Shown here: positions 25,870 to 39,600 of the stretch, piece after piece
Numbering within the stretch: the stretch's first letter is position 1
How the letters are laid out: every line of letters begins with the position of its first letter
Source: Auanema rhodensis
Taxonomy: Eukaryota; Nematoda; Chromadorea; Rhabditida; Rhabditidae
DNA length: 64,000 nucleotides
Reading direction: 5' to 3'
Assembly (NCBI GenBank): GCA_964057225.1
Contig: CAXKVF010000081.1
Location: 186,001 to 250,000 of the forward strand
Program-made: the position numbers and the translations under genes
The notes under the pieces: model-generated
Told to the model about the DNA's origin: nothing
What the model saw: only the letters and a program-made list of their open reading frames with translations
Databases searched by the model: none

Positions 25870-26925
25870 TCAAAGTCATGGTTACCATGAAGAAATATCA
25901 ATAAAAATTTGTTTTTAGACTAATATGGACATGGGGAATCTAATTTTGAAAACCGCATCTCTTTATCTTTCACGTGGAGCGAGTTACATACCAAGTGCAC
26001 ATCACGTGTACATTTAATTAGCATAAATTAAAGTTCACGTAAATTTCAAAGTCATGGTTACCATGAACCAATATCAATAAAAATTTGTTTTTAGACTAAT
26101 ATGGACATGGGGAATCTAATTTTGAAAACCGCATCTCTTTATCTTTCACGTGAAGCGAGTTACATACCAAGTGCACATCACGTGTACATTTAATTAGCAT
26201 AAATTAAAGTTCACGTAAATTTCAAAGTCATGGTTACCATGAATCAATATCAATAAAAATTTGTTTTTAGACTAATATGGACATGGGGAATCTAATTTTG
26301 AAAACCGCATCTCTTTATCTTTCACGTGAAGCGAGTTACATACCAAGTGCACATCACGTGTACATTTAATTAGCATAAATTAAAGTTCACGTAAATTTCA
26401 AAGTCATGGTTACCATGAAGAAATATCAATAAAAATTTGTTTTTAGACTAATATGGACATGGGGAATCTAATTTTGAAAACCGCATCTCTTTATCTTTCA
26501 CGTGGAGCGAGTTACATACCAAGTGCACATCACGTGTACATTTAATTAGCATAAATTAAAGTTCACGTAAATTTCAAAGTCATGGTTACCATGAACCAAT
26601 ATCAATAAAAATTTGTTTTTAGACTAATATGGACATGGGGAATCTAATTTTGAAAACCGCATCTCTTTATCTTTCACGTGAAGCGAGTTACATACCAAGT
26701 GCACATCACGTGTACATTTAATTAGCATAAATTAAAGTTCACGTAAATTTCAAAGTCATGGTTACCATGAATCAATATCAATAAAAATTTGTTTTTAGAC
26801 TAATATGGACATGGGGAATCTAATTTTGAAAACCGCATCTCTTTATCTTTCACGTGAAGCGAGTTACATACCAAGTGCACATCACGTGTACATTCAATTA
26901 GCATAAATTAAAGTTCACGTAAATT
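25870..26925 (+). repeat. Tandem duplication of 3 monomers (528 bp)
   Basis: Blocks 25870-26397 and 26398-26925 each consist of a monomer with agaaatatc and cacgtggagc (24a at 25893/26421, 108g at 25977/26505), an A monomer, and a monomer with gaatcaat. These markers were seen nowhere else, so the duplication is specific and recent. The second copy has a private 146c in its last monomer. Confidence 0.9.
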
Positions 26926-27629
26926 TCAAAGTCATGGTTACCATGAAGCAATATCAATAAAAATTTGTTTTTAGACTAATATGGACATGGGGAATCTAAT
27001 TTTGAAAACCGCATCTCTTTATCTTTCACGTGAAGCGAGTTACATACCAAGTGCACATCACGTGTACATTTAATTAGCATAAATTTAAGTTCACGTAAAT
27101 TTCAAAGTCATGGTTACCATGAACCAATATCAATAAAAATTTGTTTTTAGACTAATATGGACATGGGGAATCTAATTTTGAAAACCGCATCTCTTTATCT
27201 TTCACGTGAAGCGAGTTACATACCAAGTGCACATCACGTGTACATTTAATTAGCATAAATTAAAGTTCACGTAAATTTCAAAGTCATGGTTACCATGAAC
27301 CAATATCAATAAAAATTTGTTTTTAGACTAATATGGACATGGGGAATCTAATTTTGAAAACCGCATCTCTTTATCTTTCACGTGAAGCGAGTTACATACC
27401 AAGTGCACATCACGTGTACATTTAATTAGCATAAATTAAAGTTCACGTAAATTTCAAAGTCATGGTTACCATGCACCAATATCAATAAAAATTTGTTTTT
27501 AGACTAATATGGACATGGGGAATCTAATTTTGAAAACCGCATCTCTTTATCTTTCACGTGAAGCGAGTTACATACCAAGTGCACATCACGTGTACATTTA
27601 ATTAGCATAAATTAAAGTTCACGTAAATT

Positions 27630-30269
27630 TCAAAGTCATGGTTACCATGAACCAATATCAATAAAAATTTGTTTTTAGACTAATATGGACATGAGGAATC
27701 TAATTTTGAAAACCGCATCTCTTTATCTTTCACGTGAAGCGAGTTACATACCAAGTGCACATCACGTGTACATTTAATTAGCATAAATTAAAGTTCACGT
27801 AAATTTCAAAGTCATGGTTACCATGAAGCAATATCAATAAAAATTTGTTTTTAGACTAATATGGACATGGGGAATCTAATTTTGAAAACCGCATCTCTTT
27901 ATCTTTCACGTGAAGCGAGTTACATACCAAGTGCACATCACGTGTACATTTAATTAGCATAAATTAAAGTTCACGTAAATTTCAAAGTCATGGTTACCAT
28001 GCACCAATATCAATAAAAATTTGTTTTTAAACTAATATGGACATGGGGAATCTAATTTTGAAAACCGCATCTCTTTATCTTTCACGTGAAGCGAGTTACA
28101 TACCAAGTGCACATCACGTGTACATTTAATTAGCATAAATTTAAGTTCACGTAAATTTCAAAGTCATGGTTACCATGAACCAATATCAATAAAAATTTGT
28201 TTTTAGACTAATATGGACATGGGGAATCTAATTTTGAAAACCGCATCTCTTTATCTTTCACGTGAAGCGAGTTACATACCAAGTGCACATCACGTGTACA
28301 TTTAATTAGCATAAATTAAAGATCACGTAAATTTCAAAGTCATGGTTACCATGAACCAATATCAATAAAAATTTGTTTTTAGACTAATATGGACATGGGG
28401 AATCTAATTTTGAAAACCGCATCTCTTTATCTTTCACGTGAAGCGAGTTACATACCAAGTGCACATCACGTGTACATTTAATTAGCATAAATTAAAGTTC
28501 ACGTAAACTTCAAAGTCATGGTTACCATGCACCAATATCAATAAAAATTTGTTTTTAGACTAATATGGACATGGGGAATCTAATTTTGAAAACCGCATCT
28601 CTTTATCTTTCACGTGAAGCGAGTTACATACCAAGTGCACATCACGTGTACATTTAATTAGCATAAATTAAAGTTCACGTAAATTTCAAAGTCATGGTTA
28701 CCATGAACCAATATCAATAAAAATTTGTTTTTAGACTAATATGGACATGGGGAATCTAATTTTGAAAACCGCATCTCTTTATCTTTCACGTGAAGCGAGT
28801 TACATACCAAGTGCACATCACGTGTACATTTAATTAGCATAAATTAAAGTTCACGTAAATTTCAAAGTCATGGTTACCATGAAGCAATATCAATAAAAAT
28901 TTGTTTTTAGACTAATATGGACATGGGGAATCTAATTTTGAAAACCGCATCTCTTTATCTTTCACGTGAAGCGAGTTACATACCAAGTGCACATCACGTG
29001 TACATTTAATTAGCATAAATTAAAGTTCACGTAAATTTCAAAGTCATGGTTACCATGAACCAATATCAATAAAAATTTGTTTTTAGACTAATATGGACAT
29101 GGGGAATCTAATTTTGAAAACCGCATCTCTTTATCTTTCACGTGAAGCGAGTTACATACCAAGTGCACATCACGTGTACATTTAATTAGCATAAATTGAA
29201 GTTCACGTAAATTTCAAAGTCATGGTTACCATGAACCAATATCAATAAAAATTTGTTTTTAGACTAATATGGACATGGAGAATCTAATTTTGAAAACTGC
29301 ATCTCTTTATCTTTCACGTGAAGCGAGTTACATACCAAGTGCACATCACGTGTACATTTAATTAGCATAAATTAAAGTTCACGTAAATTTCAAAGTCATG
29401 GTTACCATGAAGCAATATCAATAAAAATTTGTTTTTAGACTAATATGGACATGGGGAATCTAATTTTGAAAACCGCATCTCTTTATCTTTCACGTGAAGC
29501 GAGTTACATACCAAGTGCACATCACGTGTACATTTAATTAGCATAAATTAAAGTTCACGTAAATTTCAAAGTCATGGTTACCATGAACCAATATCAATAA
29601 AAATTTGTTTTTAGACTAATATGGACATGGGGAATCTAATTTTGAAAACCGCATCTCTTTATCTTTCACGTGAAGCGAGTTACATACCAAGTGCACATCA
29701 CGTGTACATTTAATTAGCATAAATTAAAGTTCACGTAAATTTCAAAGTCATGGTTACCATGAACCAATATCAATAAAAATTTGTTTTTAGACTAATATGG
29801 ACATGAGGAATCTATTTTTGAAAACCGCATCTCTTTATCTTTCACGTGAAGCGAGTTACATACCAAGTGCACATCACGTGTACATTTAATTAGCATAAAT
29901 TAAAGTTCACGTAAATTTCAAAGTCATGGTTACCATGAAGCAATATCAATAAAAATTTGTTTTTAGACTAATATGGACATGGGGAATCTAATTTTGAAAA
30001 CCGCATCTCTTTATCTTTCACGTGAAGCGAGTTACATACCAAGTGCACATCACGTGTACATTTAATTAGCATAAATTAAAGTTCACGTAAATTTCAAAGT
30101 CATGGTTACCATGAACCAATATCAATAAAAATTTGTTTTTAGACTAATATGGACATGGGGAATCTAATTGTGAAAACCGCATCTCTTTATCTTTCACGTG
30201 AAGCGAGTTACATACCAAGTGCACATCACGTGTACATTTAATTAGCATAAATTAAAGTTCACGTAAATT
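27630..30269 (+). repeat. 17-monomer block, copy 3 (two monomers missing)
   Basis: Fifteen monomers match block 1-2992 in order, starting with 65a (27694), then G, then C with 49a (28030) and 161t (28142), A, A with 175c (28508), C, A, G, A with 161g (29198), A with 66a and 85t, and G. The next two monomers of the block (74t/105a/141t and G) are missing. A, A with 65a and 74t, G and A with 77g follow. This copy retains the 65a/74t monomer lost from the 14784 copy, and vice versa for 74t/105a/141t. Confidence 0.85.
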
Positions 30270-32909
30270 TCAAAGTCATGGTTACCATGAAGCAATATCA
30301 ATAAAAATTTGTTTTTAGACTAATATGGACATGGGGAATCTAATTTTGAAAACCGCATCTCTTTATCTTTCACGTGAAGCGAGTTACATACCAAGTGCAC
30401 ATCACGTGTACATTTAATTAGCATAAATTAAAGTTCACGTAAATTTCAAAGTCATGGTTACCATGAACCAATATCAATAAAAATTTGTTTTTAGACTAAT
30501 ATGGACATGGGGAATCTAATTTTGAAAACCGCATCTCTTTATCTTTCACGTGAAGCGAGTTACATACCAAGTGCACATCACGTGTACATTTAATTAGCAT
30601 AAATTAAAGTTCACGTAAATTTCAAAGTCATGGTTACCATGAACCAATATCAATAAAAATTTGTTTTTAGACTAATATGGACATGGGGAATCTAATTTTG
30701 AAAACCGCATCTCTTTATCTTTCACGTGAAGCGAGTTACATACCAAGTGCACATCACGTGTACATTTAATTAGCATAAATTAAAGTTCACGTAAATTTCA
30801 AAGTCATGGTTACCATGAACCAATATCAATAAAAATTTGTTTTTAGACTAATATGGACATGGGGAATCTAATTTTGAAAACCGCATTTCTTTATCTTTCA
30901 CGTGAAGCGAGTTACATACCAAGTGCACATCACGTGTACATTTAATTAGCATAAATTAAAGTTCACGTAAATTTCAAAGTCATGGTTACCATGAAGCAAT
31001 ATCAATAAAAATTTGTTTTTAGACTAATATGGACATGGGGAATCTAATTTTAAAAACCGCATCTCTTTATCTTTCACGTGAAGCGAGTTACATACCAAGT
31101 GCACATCACGTGTACATTTAATTAGCATAAATTAAAGTTCACGTAAATTTCAAAGTCATGGTTACCATGCACCAATATCAATAAAAATTTGTTTTTAGAC
31201 TAATATGGACATGGGGAATCTAGTTTTGAAAACCGCATCTCTTTATCTTTCACGTGAAGCGAGTTACATACCAAGTGCACATCACGTGTACATTTAATTA
31301 GCATAAATTAAAGTTCACGTAAATTTCAAAGTCATGGTTACCATGAACCAATATCAATAAAAATTTGTTTTTAGACTAATATGGACATGGGGAATCTAAT
31401 TTTGAAAACCGCATCTCTTTATCTTTCACGTGAAGCGAGTTACATACCAAGTGCACATCACGTGTACATTTAATTAGCATAAATTAAAGTTCACGTAAAT
31501 TTCAAAGTCATGGTTACCATGAAGCAATATCAATAAAAATTTGTTTTTAGACTAATATGGACATGGGGAATCTAATTTTGAAAACCGCATCTCTTTATCT
31601 TTCACGTGAAGCGAGTTACATACCAAGTGCACATCACGTGTACATTTAATTAGCATAAATTAAAGTTCACGTAAATTTCAAAGTCATGGTTACCATGAAC
31701 CCATATCAATAAAAATTTGTTTTTAGACTAATATGGACATGGGGAATCTAATTTTGAAAACCGCATCTCTTTATCTTTCACGTGAAGCGAGTTACATACC
31801 AAGTGCACATCACGTGTACATTTAATTAGCATAAATTAAAGTTCACGTAAATTTCAAAGTCATGGTTACCATGAAGCAATATTAATAAAAATTTGTTTTT
31901 AGACTAATATGGACATGGGGAATCTAATTTTGAAAACCGCATCTCTTTATCTTTCACGTGAAGCGAGTTACATACCAAGTGCACATCACGTGTACATTTA
32001 ATTAGCATAAATTAAAGTTCACGTAAATTTCAAAGTCATGGTTACCATGAACCAATATCAATAAAAATTTGTTTTTAGACTAATATGGACATGGGGAATC
32101 TAATTTTGAAAACCGCATCTCTTTATCTTTCACGTGAAGCGAGTTACATACCAAGTGCACATCACGTGTACATTTAATTAGCATAAATTAAAGTTCACGT
32201 AAATTTCAAAGTCATGGTTACCATGAACCAATATCAATAAAAATTTGTTTTTAGACTAATATGGACATGGGGAATCTAATTTTGAAAACCGCATCTCTTT
32301 ATCTTTCACGTGAAGCGAGTTACATACCAAGTGCACATCACGTGTACATTCAATTAGCATAAATTAAAGTTCACGTAAATTTCAAAGTCATGGTTACCAT
32401 GCACCAATATCAATAAAAATTTGTTTTTAGACTAATATGGACATGGGGAATCTAATTTTGAAAACCGCATCTCTTTATCTTTCACGTGAAGCGAGTTACA
32501 TACCAAGTGCACATCACGTGTACATTTAATTAGCATAAATTTAAGTTCACGTAAATTTCAAAGTCATGGTTACCATGAACCAATATCAATAAAAATTTGT
32601 TTTTAGACTAATATGGACATGGGGAATCTAATTTTGAAAACCGCATCTCTTTATCTTTCACGTGAAGCGAGTTACATACCAAGTGCACATCACGTGTACA
32701 TTTAATTAGCATAAATTAAAGTTCACGTAAATTTCAAAGTCATGGTTACCATGAACCAATATCAATAAAAATTTGTTTTTAGACTAATATGGACATGGGG
32801 AATCTAATTTTGAAAACCGCATCTCTTTATCTTTCACGTGAAGCGAGTTACATACCAAGTGCACATCACGTGTACATTTAATTAGCATAAATTAAAGTTC
32901 ACGTAAAAT
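30270..32909 (+). repeat. Array segment with second copy of the 25.17 kb block
   Basis: Fifteen full-length monomers, including 31150-31853, the repeat of 25166-25869. The last four (A with 146c, C with 161t, A, A with 175a) resemble the repeated unit that starts at 32910. No gene is visible. Confidence 0.85.
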
Positions 32910-34317
32910 TCAAAGTCATGGTTACCATGCACCAATATCAATAAAAATTTGTTTTTAGACTAATATGGACATGTGGAATCTAATTTTGAAAACCGCATCT
33001 CTTTATCTTTCACGTGAAGCGAGTTACATACCAAGTGCACATCACGTGTACATTCAATTAGCATAAATTAAAGTTCACGTAAATTTCAAAGTCATGGTTA
33101 CCATGAACCAATATCAATAAAAATTTGTTTTTAGACTAATATGGACATGGGGAATCTAATTTTGAAAACCGCATCTCTTTATCTTTCACGTGAAGCGAGT
33201 TACATACCAAGTGCACATCACGTGTACATTCAATTAGCATAAATTAAAGTTCACGTAAATTTCAAAGTCATGGTTACCATGCACCAATATCAATAAAAAT
33301 TTGTTTTTAGACTAATATGGACATGGGGAATCTAATTTTAAAAACCGCATCTCTTTATCTTTCACGTGAAGCGAGTTACATACCAAGTGCACATCACGTG
33401 TACATTTAATTAGCATAAATTTAAGTTCACGTAAATTTCAAAGTCATGGTTACCATGAACCAATATCAATAAAAATTTGTTTTTAGACTAATATGGACAT
33501 GGGGAATCTAATTTTGAAAACCGCATCTCTTTATCTTTCACGTGAAGCGAGTTACATACCAAGTGCACATCACGTGTACATTTAATTAGCATAAATTAAA
33601 GTTCACGTAAAATTCAAAGTCATGGTTACCATGCACCAATATCAATAAAAATTTGTTTTTAGACTAATATGGACATGTGGAATCTAATTTTGAAAACCGC
33701 ATCTCTTTATCTTTCACGTGAAGCGAGTTACATACCAAGTGCACATCACGTGTACATTCAATTAGCATAAATTAAAGTTCACGTAAATTTCAAAGTCATG
33801 GTTACCATGAACCAATATCAATAAAAATTTGTTTTTAGACTAATATGGACATGGGGAATCTAATTTTGAAAACCGCATCTCTTTATCTTTCACGTGAAGC
33901 GAGTTACATACCAAGTGCACATCACGTGTACATTCAATTAGCATAAATTAAAGTTCACGTAAATTTCAAAGTCATGGTTACCATGCACCAATATCAATAA
34001 AAATTTGTTTTTAGACTAATATGGACATGGGGAATCTAATTTTGAAAACCGCATCTCTTTATCTTTCACGTGAAGCGAGTTACATACCAAGTGCACATCA
34101 CGTGTACATTTAATTAGCATAAATTTAAGTTCACGTAAATTTCAAAGTCATGGTTACCATGAACCAATATCAATAAAAATTTGTTTTTAGACTAATATGG
34201 ACATGGGGAATCTAATTTTGAAAACCGCATCTCTTTATCTTTCACGTGAAGCGAGTTACATACCAAGTGCACATCACGTGTACATTTAATTAGCATAAAT
34301 TAAAGTTCACGTAAATT
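32910..34317 (+). repeat. Tandem duplication of 4 monomers (704 bp)
   Basis: Blocks 32910-33613 and 33614-34317 share the order C with 65t and 146c, A with 146c, C with 161t, and A, at 704-bp spacing (146c at 33055/33759 and 33231/33935). The 175a change at the end of the preceding monomer is also repeated (32908/33612). The upstream run 32206-32909 is a partly matching third unit lacking the 65t monomer. Confidence 0.88.
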
Positions 34318-34493
34318 TCAAAGTCATGGTTACCATGAAGCAATATCAATAAAAATTTGTTTTTAGACTAATATGGACATGGGGAATCTAATTTTGAAAA
34401 CCGCATCTCTTTATCTTTCACGTGAAGCGAGTTACATACCAAGTGCACATCACGTGTACATTTAATTAGCATAAATTAAAGTTCACGTAAATT

Positions 34494-36605
34494 TCAAAGT
34501 CATGGTTACCATGAACCAATATCAATAAAAATTTGTTTTTAGACTAATATGGACATGGGGAATCTAATTTTGAAAACCGCATCTCTTTATCTTTCACGTG
34601 AAACGAGTTACATACCAAGTGCACATCACGTGTACATTTAATTAGCATAAATTAAAGTTCACGTAAATTTCAAAGTCATGGTTACCATGCACCAATATCA
34701 ATAAAAATTTGTTTTTAGACTAATATGGACATGGGGAATCTAATTTTGAAAACCGCATCTCTTTATCTTTCACGTGAAGCGAGTTACATACCAAGTGCAC
34801 ATCACGTGTACATTTAATTAGCATAAATTAAAGTTCACGTAAACTTCAAAGTCATGGTTACCATGCACCAATATCAATAAAAATTTGTTTTTAGACTAAT
34901 ATGGACATGGGGAATCTAATTTTGAAAACCGCATCTCTTTATCTTTCACGTGAAGCGAGTTACATACCAAGTGCACATCACGTGTACATTTAATTAGCAT
35001 AAATTAAAGTTCACGTAAATTTCAAAGTCATGGTTACCATGAACCAATATCAATAAAAATTTGTTTTTAGACTAATATGGACATGTGGAATCTAATTTTG
35101 AAAACCGCATCTCTTTATCTTTCACGTGAAGCGAGTTACATACCAAGTGCACATCACGTGTACATTTAATTAGCATAAATTAAAGTTCACGTAAATTTCA
35201 AAGTCATGGTTACCATGAAGCAATATCAATAAAAATTTGTTTTTAGACTAATATGGACATGGGGAATCTAATTTTGAAAACCGCATCTCTTTATCTTTCA
35301 CGTGAAGCGAGTTACATACCAAGTGCACATCACGTGTACATTTAATTAGCATAAATTAAAGTTCACGTAAATTTCAAAGTCATGGTTACCATGAACCAAT
35401 ATCAATAAAAATTTGTTTTTAGACTAATATGGACATGGGGAATCTAATTTTGAAAACCGCATCTCTTTATCTTTCACGTGAAGCGAGTTACATACCAAGT
35501 GCACATCACGTGTACATTTAATTAGCATAAATTAAAGTTCACGTAAATTTCAAAGTCATGGTTACCATGCACCAATATCAATAAAAATTTGTTTTTAGAC
35601 TAATATGGACATGGGGAATCTAATTTTGAAAACCGCATCTCTTTATCTTTCACGTGAAGCGAGTTACATACCAAGTGCACATCACGTGTACATTTAATTA
35701 GCATAAATTAAAGTTCACGTAAATTTCAAAGTCATGGTTACCATGAACCAATATCAATAAAAATTTGTTTTTAGACTAATATGGACATGGGGAATCTAAT
35801 TTTGAAAACCGCATCTCTTTATCTTTCACGTGAAACGAGTTACATACCAAGTGCACATCACGTGTACATTTAATTAGCATAAATTAAAGTTCACGTAAAT
35901 TTCAAAGTCATGGTTACCATGCACCAATATCAATAAAAATTTGTTTTTAGACTAATATGGACATGGGGAATCTAATTTTGAAAACCGCATCTCTTTATCT
36001 TTCACGTGAAGCGAGTTACATACCAAGTGCACATCACGTGTACATTTAATTAGCATAAATTAAAGTTCACGTAAACTTCAAAGTCATGGTTACCATGCAC
36101 CAATATCAATAAAAATTTGTTTTTAGACTAATATGGACATGGGGAATCTAATTTTGAAAACCGCATCTCTTTATCTTTCACGTGAAGCGAGTTACATACC
36201 AAGTGCACATCACGTGTACATTTAATTAGCATAAATTAAAGTTCACGTAAATTTCAAAGTCATGGTTACCATGAACCAATATCAATAAAAATTTGTTTTT
36301 AGACTAATATGGACATGTGGAATCTAATTTTGAAAACCGCATCTCTTTATCTTTCACGTGAAGCGAGTTACATACCAAGTGCACATCACGTGTACATTTA
36401 ATTAGCATAAATTAAAGTTCACGTAAATTTCAAAGTCATGGTTACCATGAAGCAATATCAATAAAAATTTGTTTTTAGACTAATATGGACATGGGGAATC
36501 TAATTTTGAAAACCGCATCTCTTTATCTTTCACGTGAAGCGAGTTACATACCAAGTGCACATCACGTGTACATTTAATTAGCATAAATTAAAGTTCACGT
36601 AAATT
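34494..36605 (+). repeat. 7-monomer period duplication (1232 bp)
   Basis: Five monomers at 34494-35373 (A with 110a, C with 175c, C, A with 65t, G) recur at 35726-36605 with all markers offset by 1232 bp (110a at 34603/35835, 65t at 35086/36318). Two monomers (A, C) lie between the copies. After the second copy the next monomer is C, not A, which marks the end of the duplication. Confidence 0.88.
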
Positions 36606-39600
36606 TCAAAGTCATGGTTACCATGCACCAATATCAATAAAAATTTGTTTTTAGACTAATATGGACATGGGGAATCTAATTTTGAAAACCGCATCTCTTT
36701 ATCTTTCACGTGAAGCGAGTTACATACCAAGTGCACATCACGTGTACATTTAATTAGCATAAATTAAAGTTCACGTAAATTTCAAAGTCATGGTTACCAT
36801 GAACCAATATCAATAAAAATTTGTTTTTAGACTAATATGGACATGGGGAATCTAATTTTGAAAACCGCATCTCTTTATCTTTCACGTGAAGCGAGTTACA
36901 TACCAAGTGCACATCACGTGTACATTTAATTAGCATAAATTAAAGTTCACGTAAATTTCAAAGTCATGGTTACCATGAACCAATATCGATAAAAATTTGT
37001 TTTTAGACTAATATGGACATGGGGAATCTAATTTTGAAAACCGCATCTCTTTATCTTTCACGTGAAGCGAGTTACATACCAAGTGCACATCACGTGTACA
37101 TTTAATTAGCATAAATTAAAGTTCACGTAAATTTCAAAGTCATGGTTACCATGAACCAATATCAATAAAAATTTGTTTTTAGACTAATATGGACATGGGG
37201 AATCTAATTTTGAAAACCGCATCTCTTTATCTTTCACGTGAAGCGAGTTACATACCAAGTGCACATCACGTGTACATTTAATTAGCATAAATTAAAGTTC
37301 ACGTAAATTTCAAAGTCATGGTTACCATGCACCAATATCAATAAAAATTTGTTTTTAGACTAATATGGACATGGGGAATCTAATTTTGAAAACCGCATCT
37401 CTTTATCTTTCACGTGAAGCGAGTTACATACCAAGTGCACATCACGTGTACATTTAATTAGCATAAATTAAAGTTCACGTAAATTTCAAAGTCATGGTTA
37501 CCATGAACCAATATCAATAAAAATTTGTTTTTAGACTAATATGGACATGGGGAATCTAATTTTGAAAACCGCATCTCTTTATCTTTCACGTGAAGCGAGT
37601 TACATACCAAGTGCACATCACGTGTACATTTAATTAGCATAAATTAAAGTTCACGTAAATTTCAAAGTCATGGTTACCATGAACCAATATCAATAAAAAT
37701 TTGTTTTTAGACTAATATGGACATGGGGAATCTAATTTTGAAAACCGCATCTCTTTATCTTTCACGTGAAGCGAGTTACATACCAAGTGCACATCACGTG
37801 TACATTCAATTAGCATAAATTAAAGTTCACGTAAATTTCAAAGTCATGGTTACCATGAACCAATATCAATAAAAATTTGTTTTTAGACTAATATGGACAT
37901 GGGGAATCTAATTTTGAAAACCGCATCTCTTTATCTTTCACGTGAAGCGAGTTACATACCAAGTGCACATCACGTGTACATTCAATTAGCATAAATTAAA
38001 GTTCACGTAAATTTCAAAGTCATGGTTACCATGCACCAATATCAATAAAAATTTGTTTTTAGACTAATATGGACATGGGGAATCTAATTTTGAAAACCGC
38101 ATCTCTTTATCTTTCACGTGAAGCGAGTTACATACCAAGTGCACATCACGTGTACATTTAATTAGCATAAATTTAAGTTCACGTAAATTTCAAAGTCATG
38201 GTTACCATGAACCAATATCAATAAAAATTTGTTTTTAGACTAATATGGACATGGGGAATCTAATTTTGAAAACCGCATCTCTTTATCTTTCACGTGAAGC
38301 GAGTTACATACCAAGTGCACATCACGTGTACATTTAATTAGCATAAATTAAAGTTCACGTAAATTTCAAAGTCATGGTTACCATGAACCAATATCAATAA
38401 AAATTTGTTTTTAGACTAATATGGACATGGGGAATCTAATTTTGAAAACCGCATCTCTTTATCTTTCACGTGAAGCGAGTTACATACCAAGTGCACATCA
38501 CGTGTACATTTAATTAGCATAAATTAAAGTTCACGTAAATTTCAAAGTCATGGTTACCATGCACCAATATCAATAAAAATTTGTTTTTAGACTAATATGG
38601 ACATGGGGAATCTAATTTTGAAAACCGCATCTCTTTATCTTTCACGTGAAGCGAGTTACATACCAAGTGCACATCACGTGTACATTTAATTAGCATAAAT
38701 TAAAGTTCACGTAAATTTCAAAGTCATGGTTACCATGCACCAATATCAATAAAAATTTGTTTTTAGACTAATATGGACATGGGGAATCTAATTTTGAAAA
38801 CCGCATCTCTTTATCTTTCACGTGAAGCGAGTTACATACCAAGTGCACATCACGTGTACATTTAATTAGCATAAATTAAAGTTCACGTAAATTTCAAAGT
38901 CATGGTTACCATGAACCAATATCAATAAAAATTTGTTTTTAGACTAATATGGACATGGGGAATCTAATTTTGAAAACCGCATCTCTTTATCTTTCACGTG
39001 AAGCGAGTTACATACCAAGTGCACATCACGTGTACATTTAATTAGCATAAATTAAAGTTCACGTAAATTTCAAAGTCATGGTTACCATGAACCAATATCA
39101 ATAAAAATTTGTTTTTAGACTAATATGGACATGGGGAATCTAATTTTGAAAACCGCATCTCTTTATCTTTCACGTGAAGCGAGTTACATACCAAGTGCAC
39201 ATCACGTGTACATTTAATTAGCATAAATTAAAGTTCACGTAAATTTCAAAGTCATGGTTACCATGCACCAATATCAATAAAAATTTGTTTTTAGACTAAT
39301 ATGGACATGGGGAATCTAATTTTGAAAACCGCATCTCTTTATCTTTCACGTGAAGCGAGTTACATACCAAGTGCACATCACGTGTACATTTAATTAGCAT
39401 AAATTAAAGTTCACGTAAATTTCAAAGTCATGGTTACCATGAACCAATATCAATAAAAATTTGTTTTTAGACTAATATGGACATGGGGAATCTAATTTTG
39501 AAAACCGCATCTCTTTATCTTTCACGTGAAGCGAGTTACATACCAAGTGCACATCACGTGTACATTTAATTAGCATAAATTAAAGTTCACGTAAACTTCA

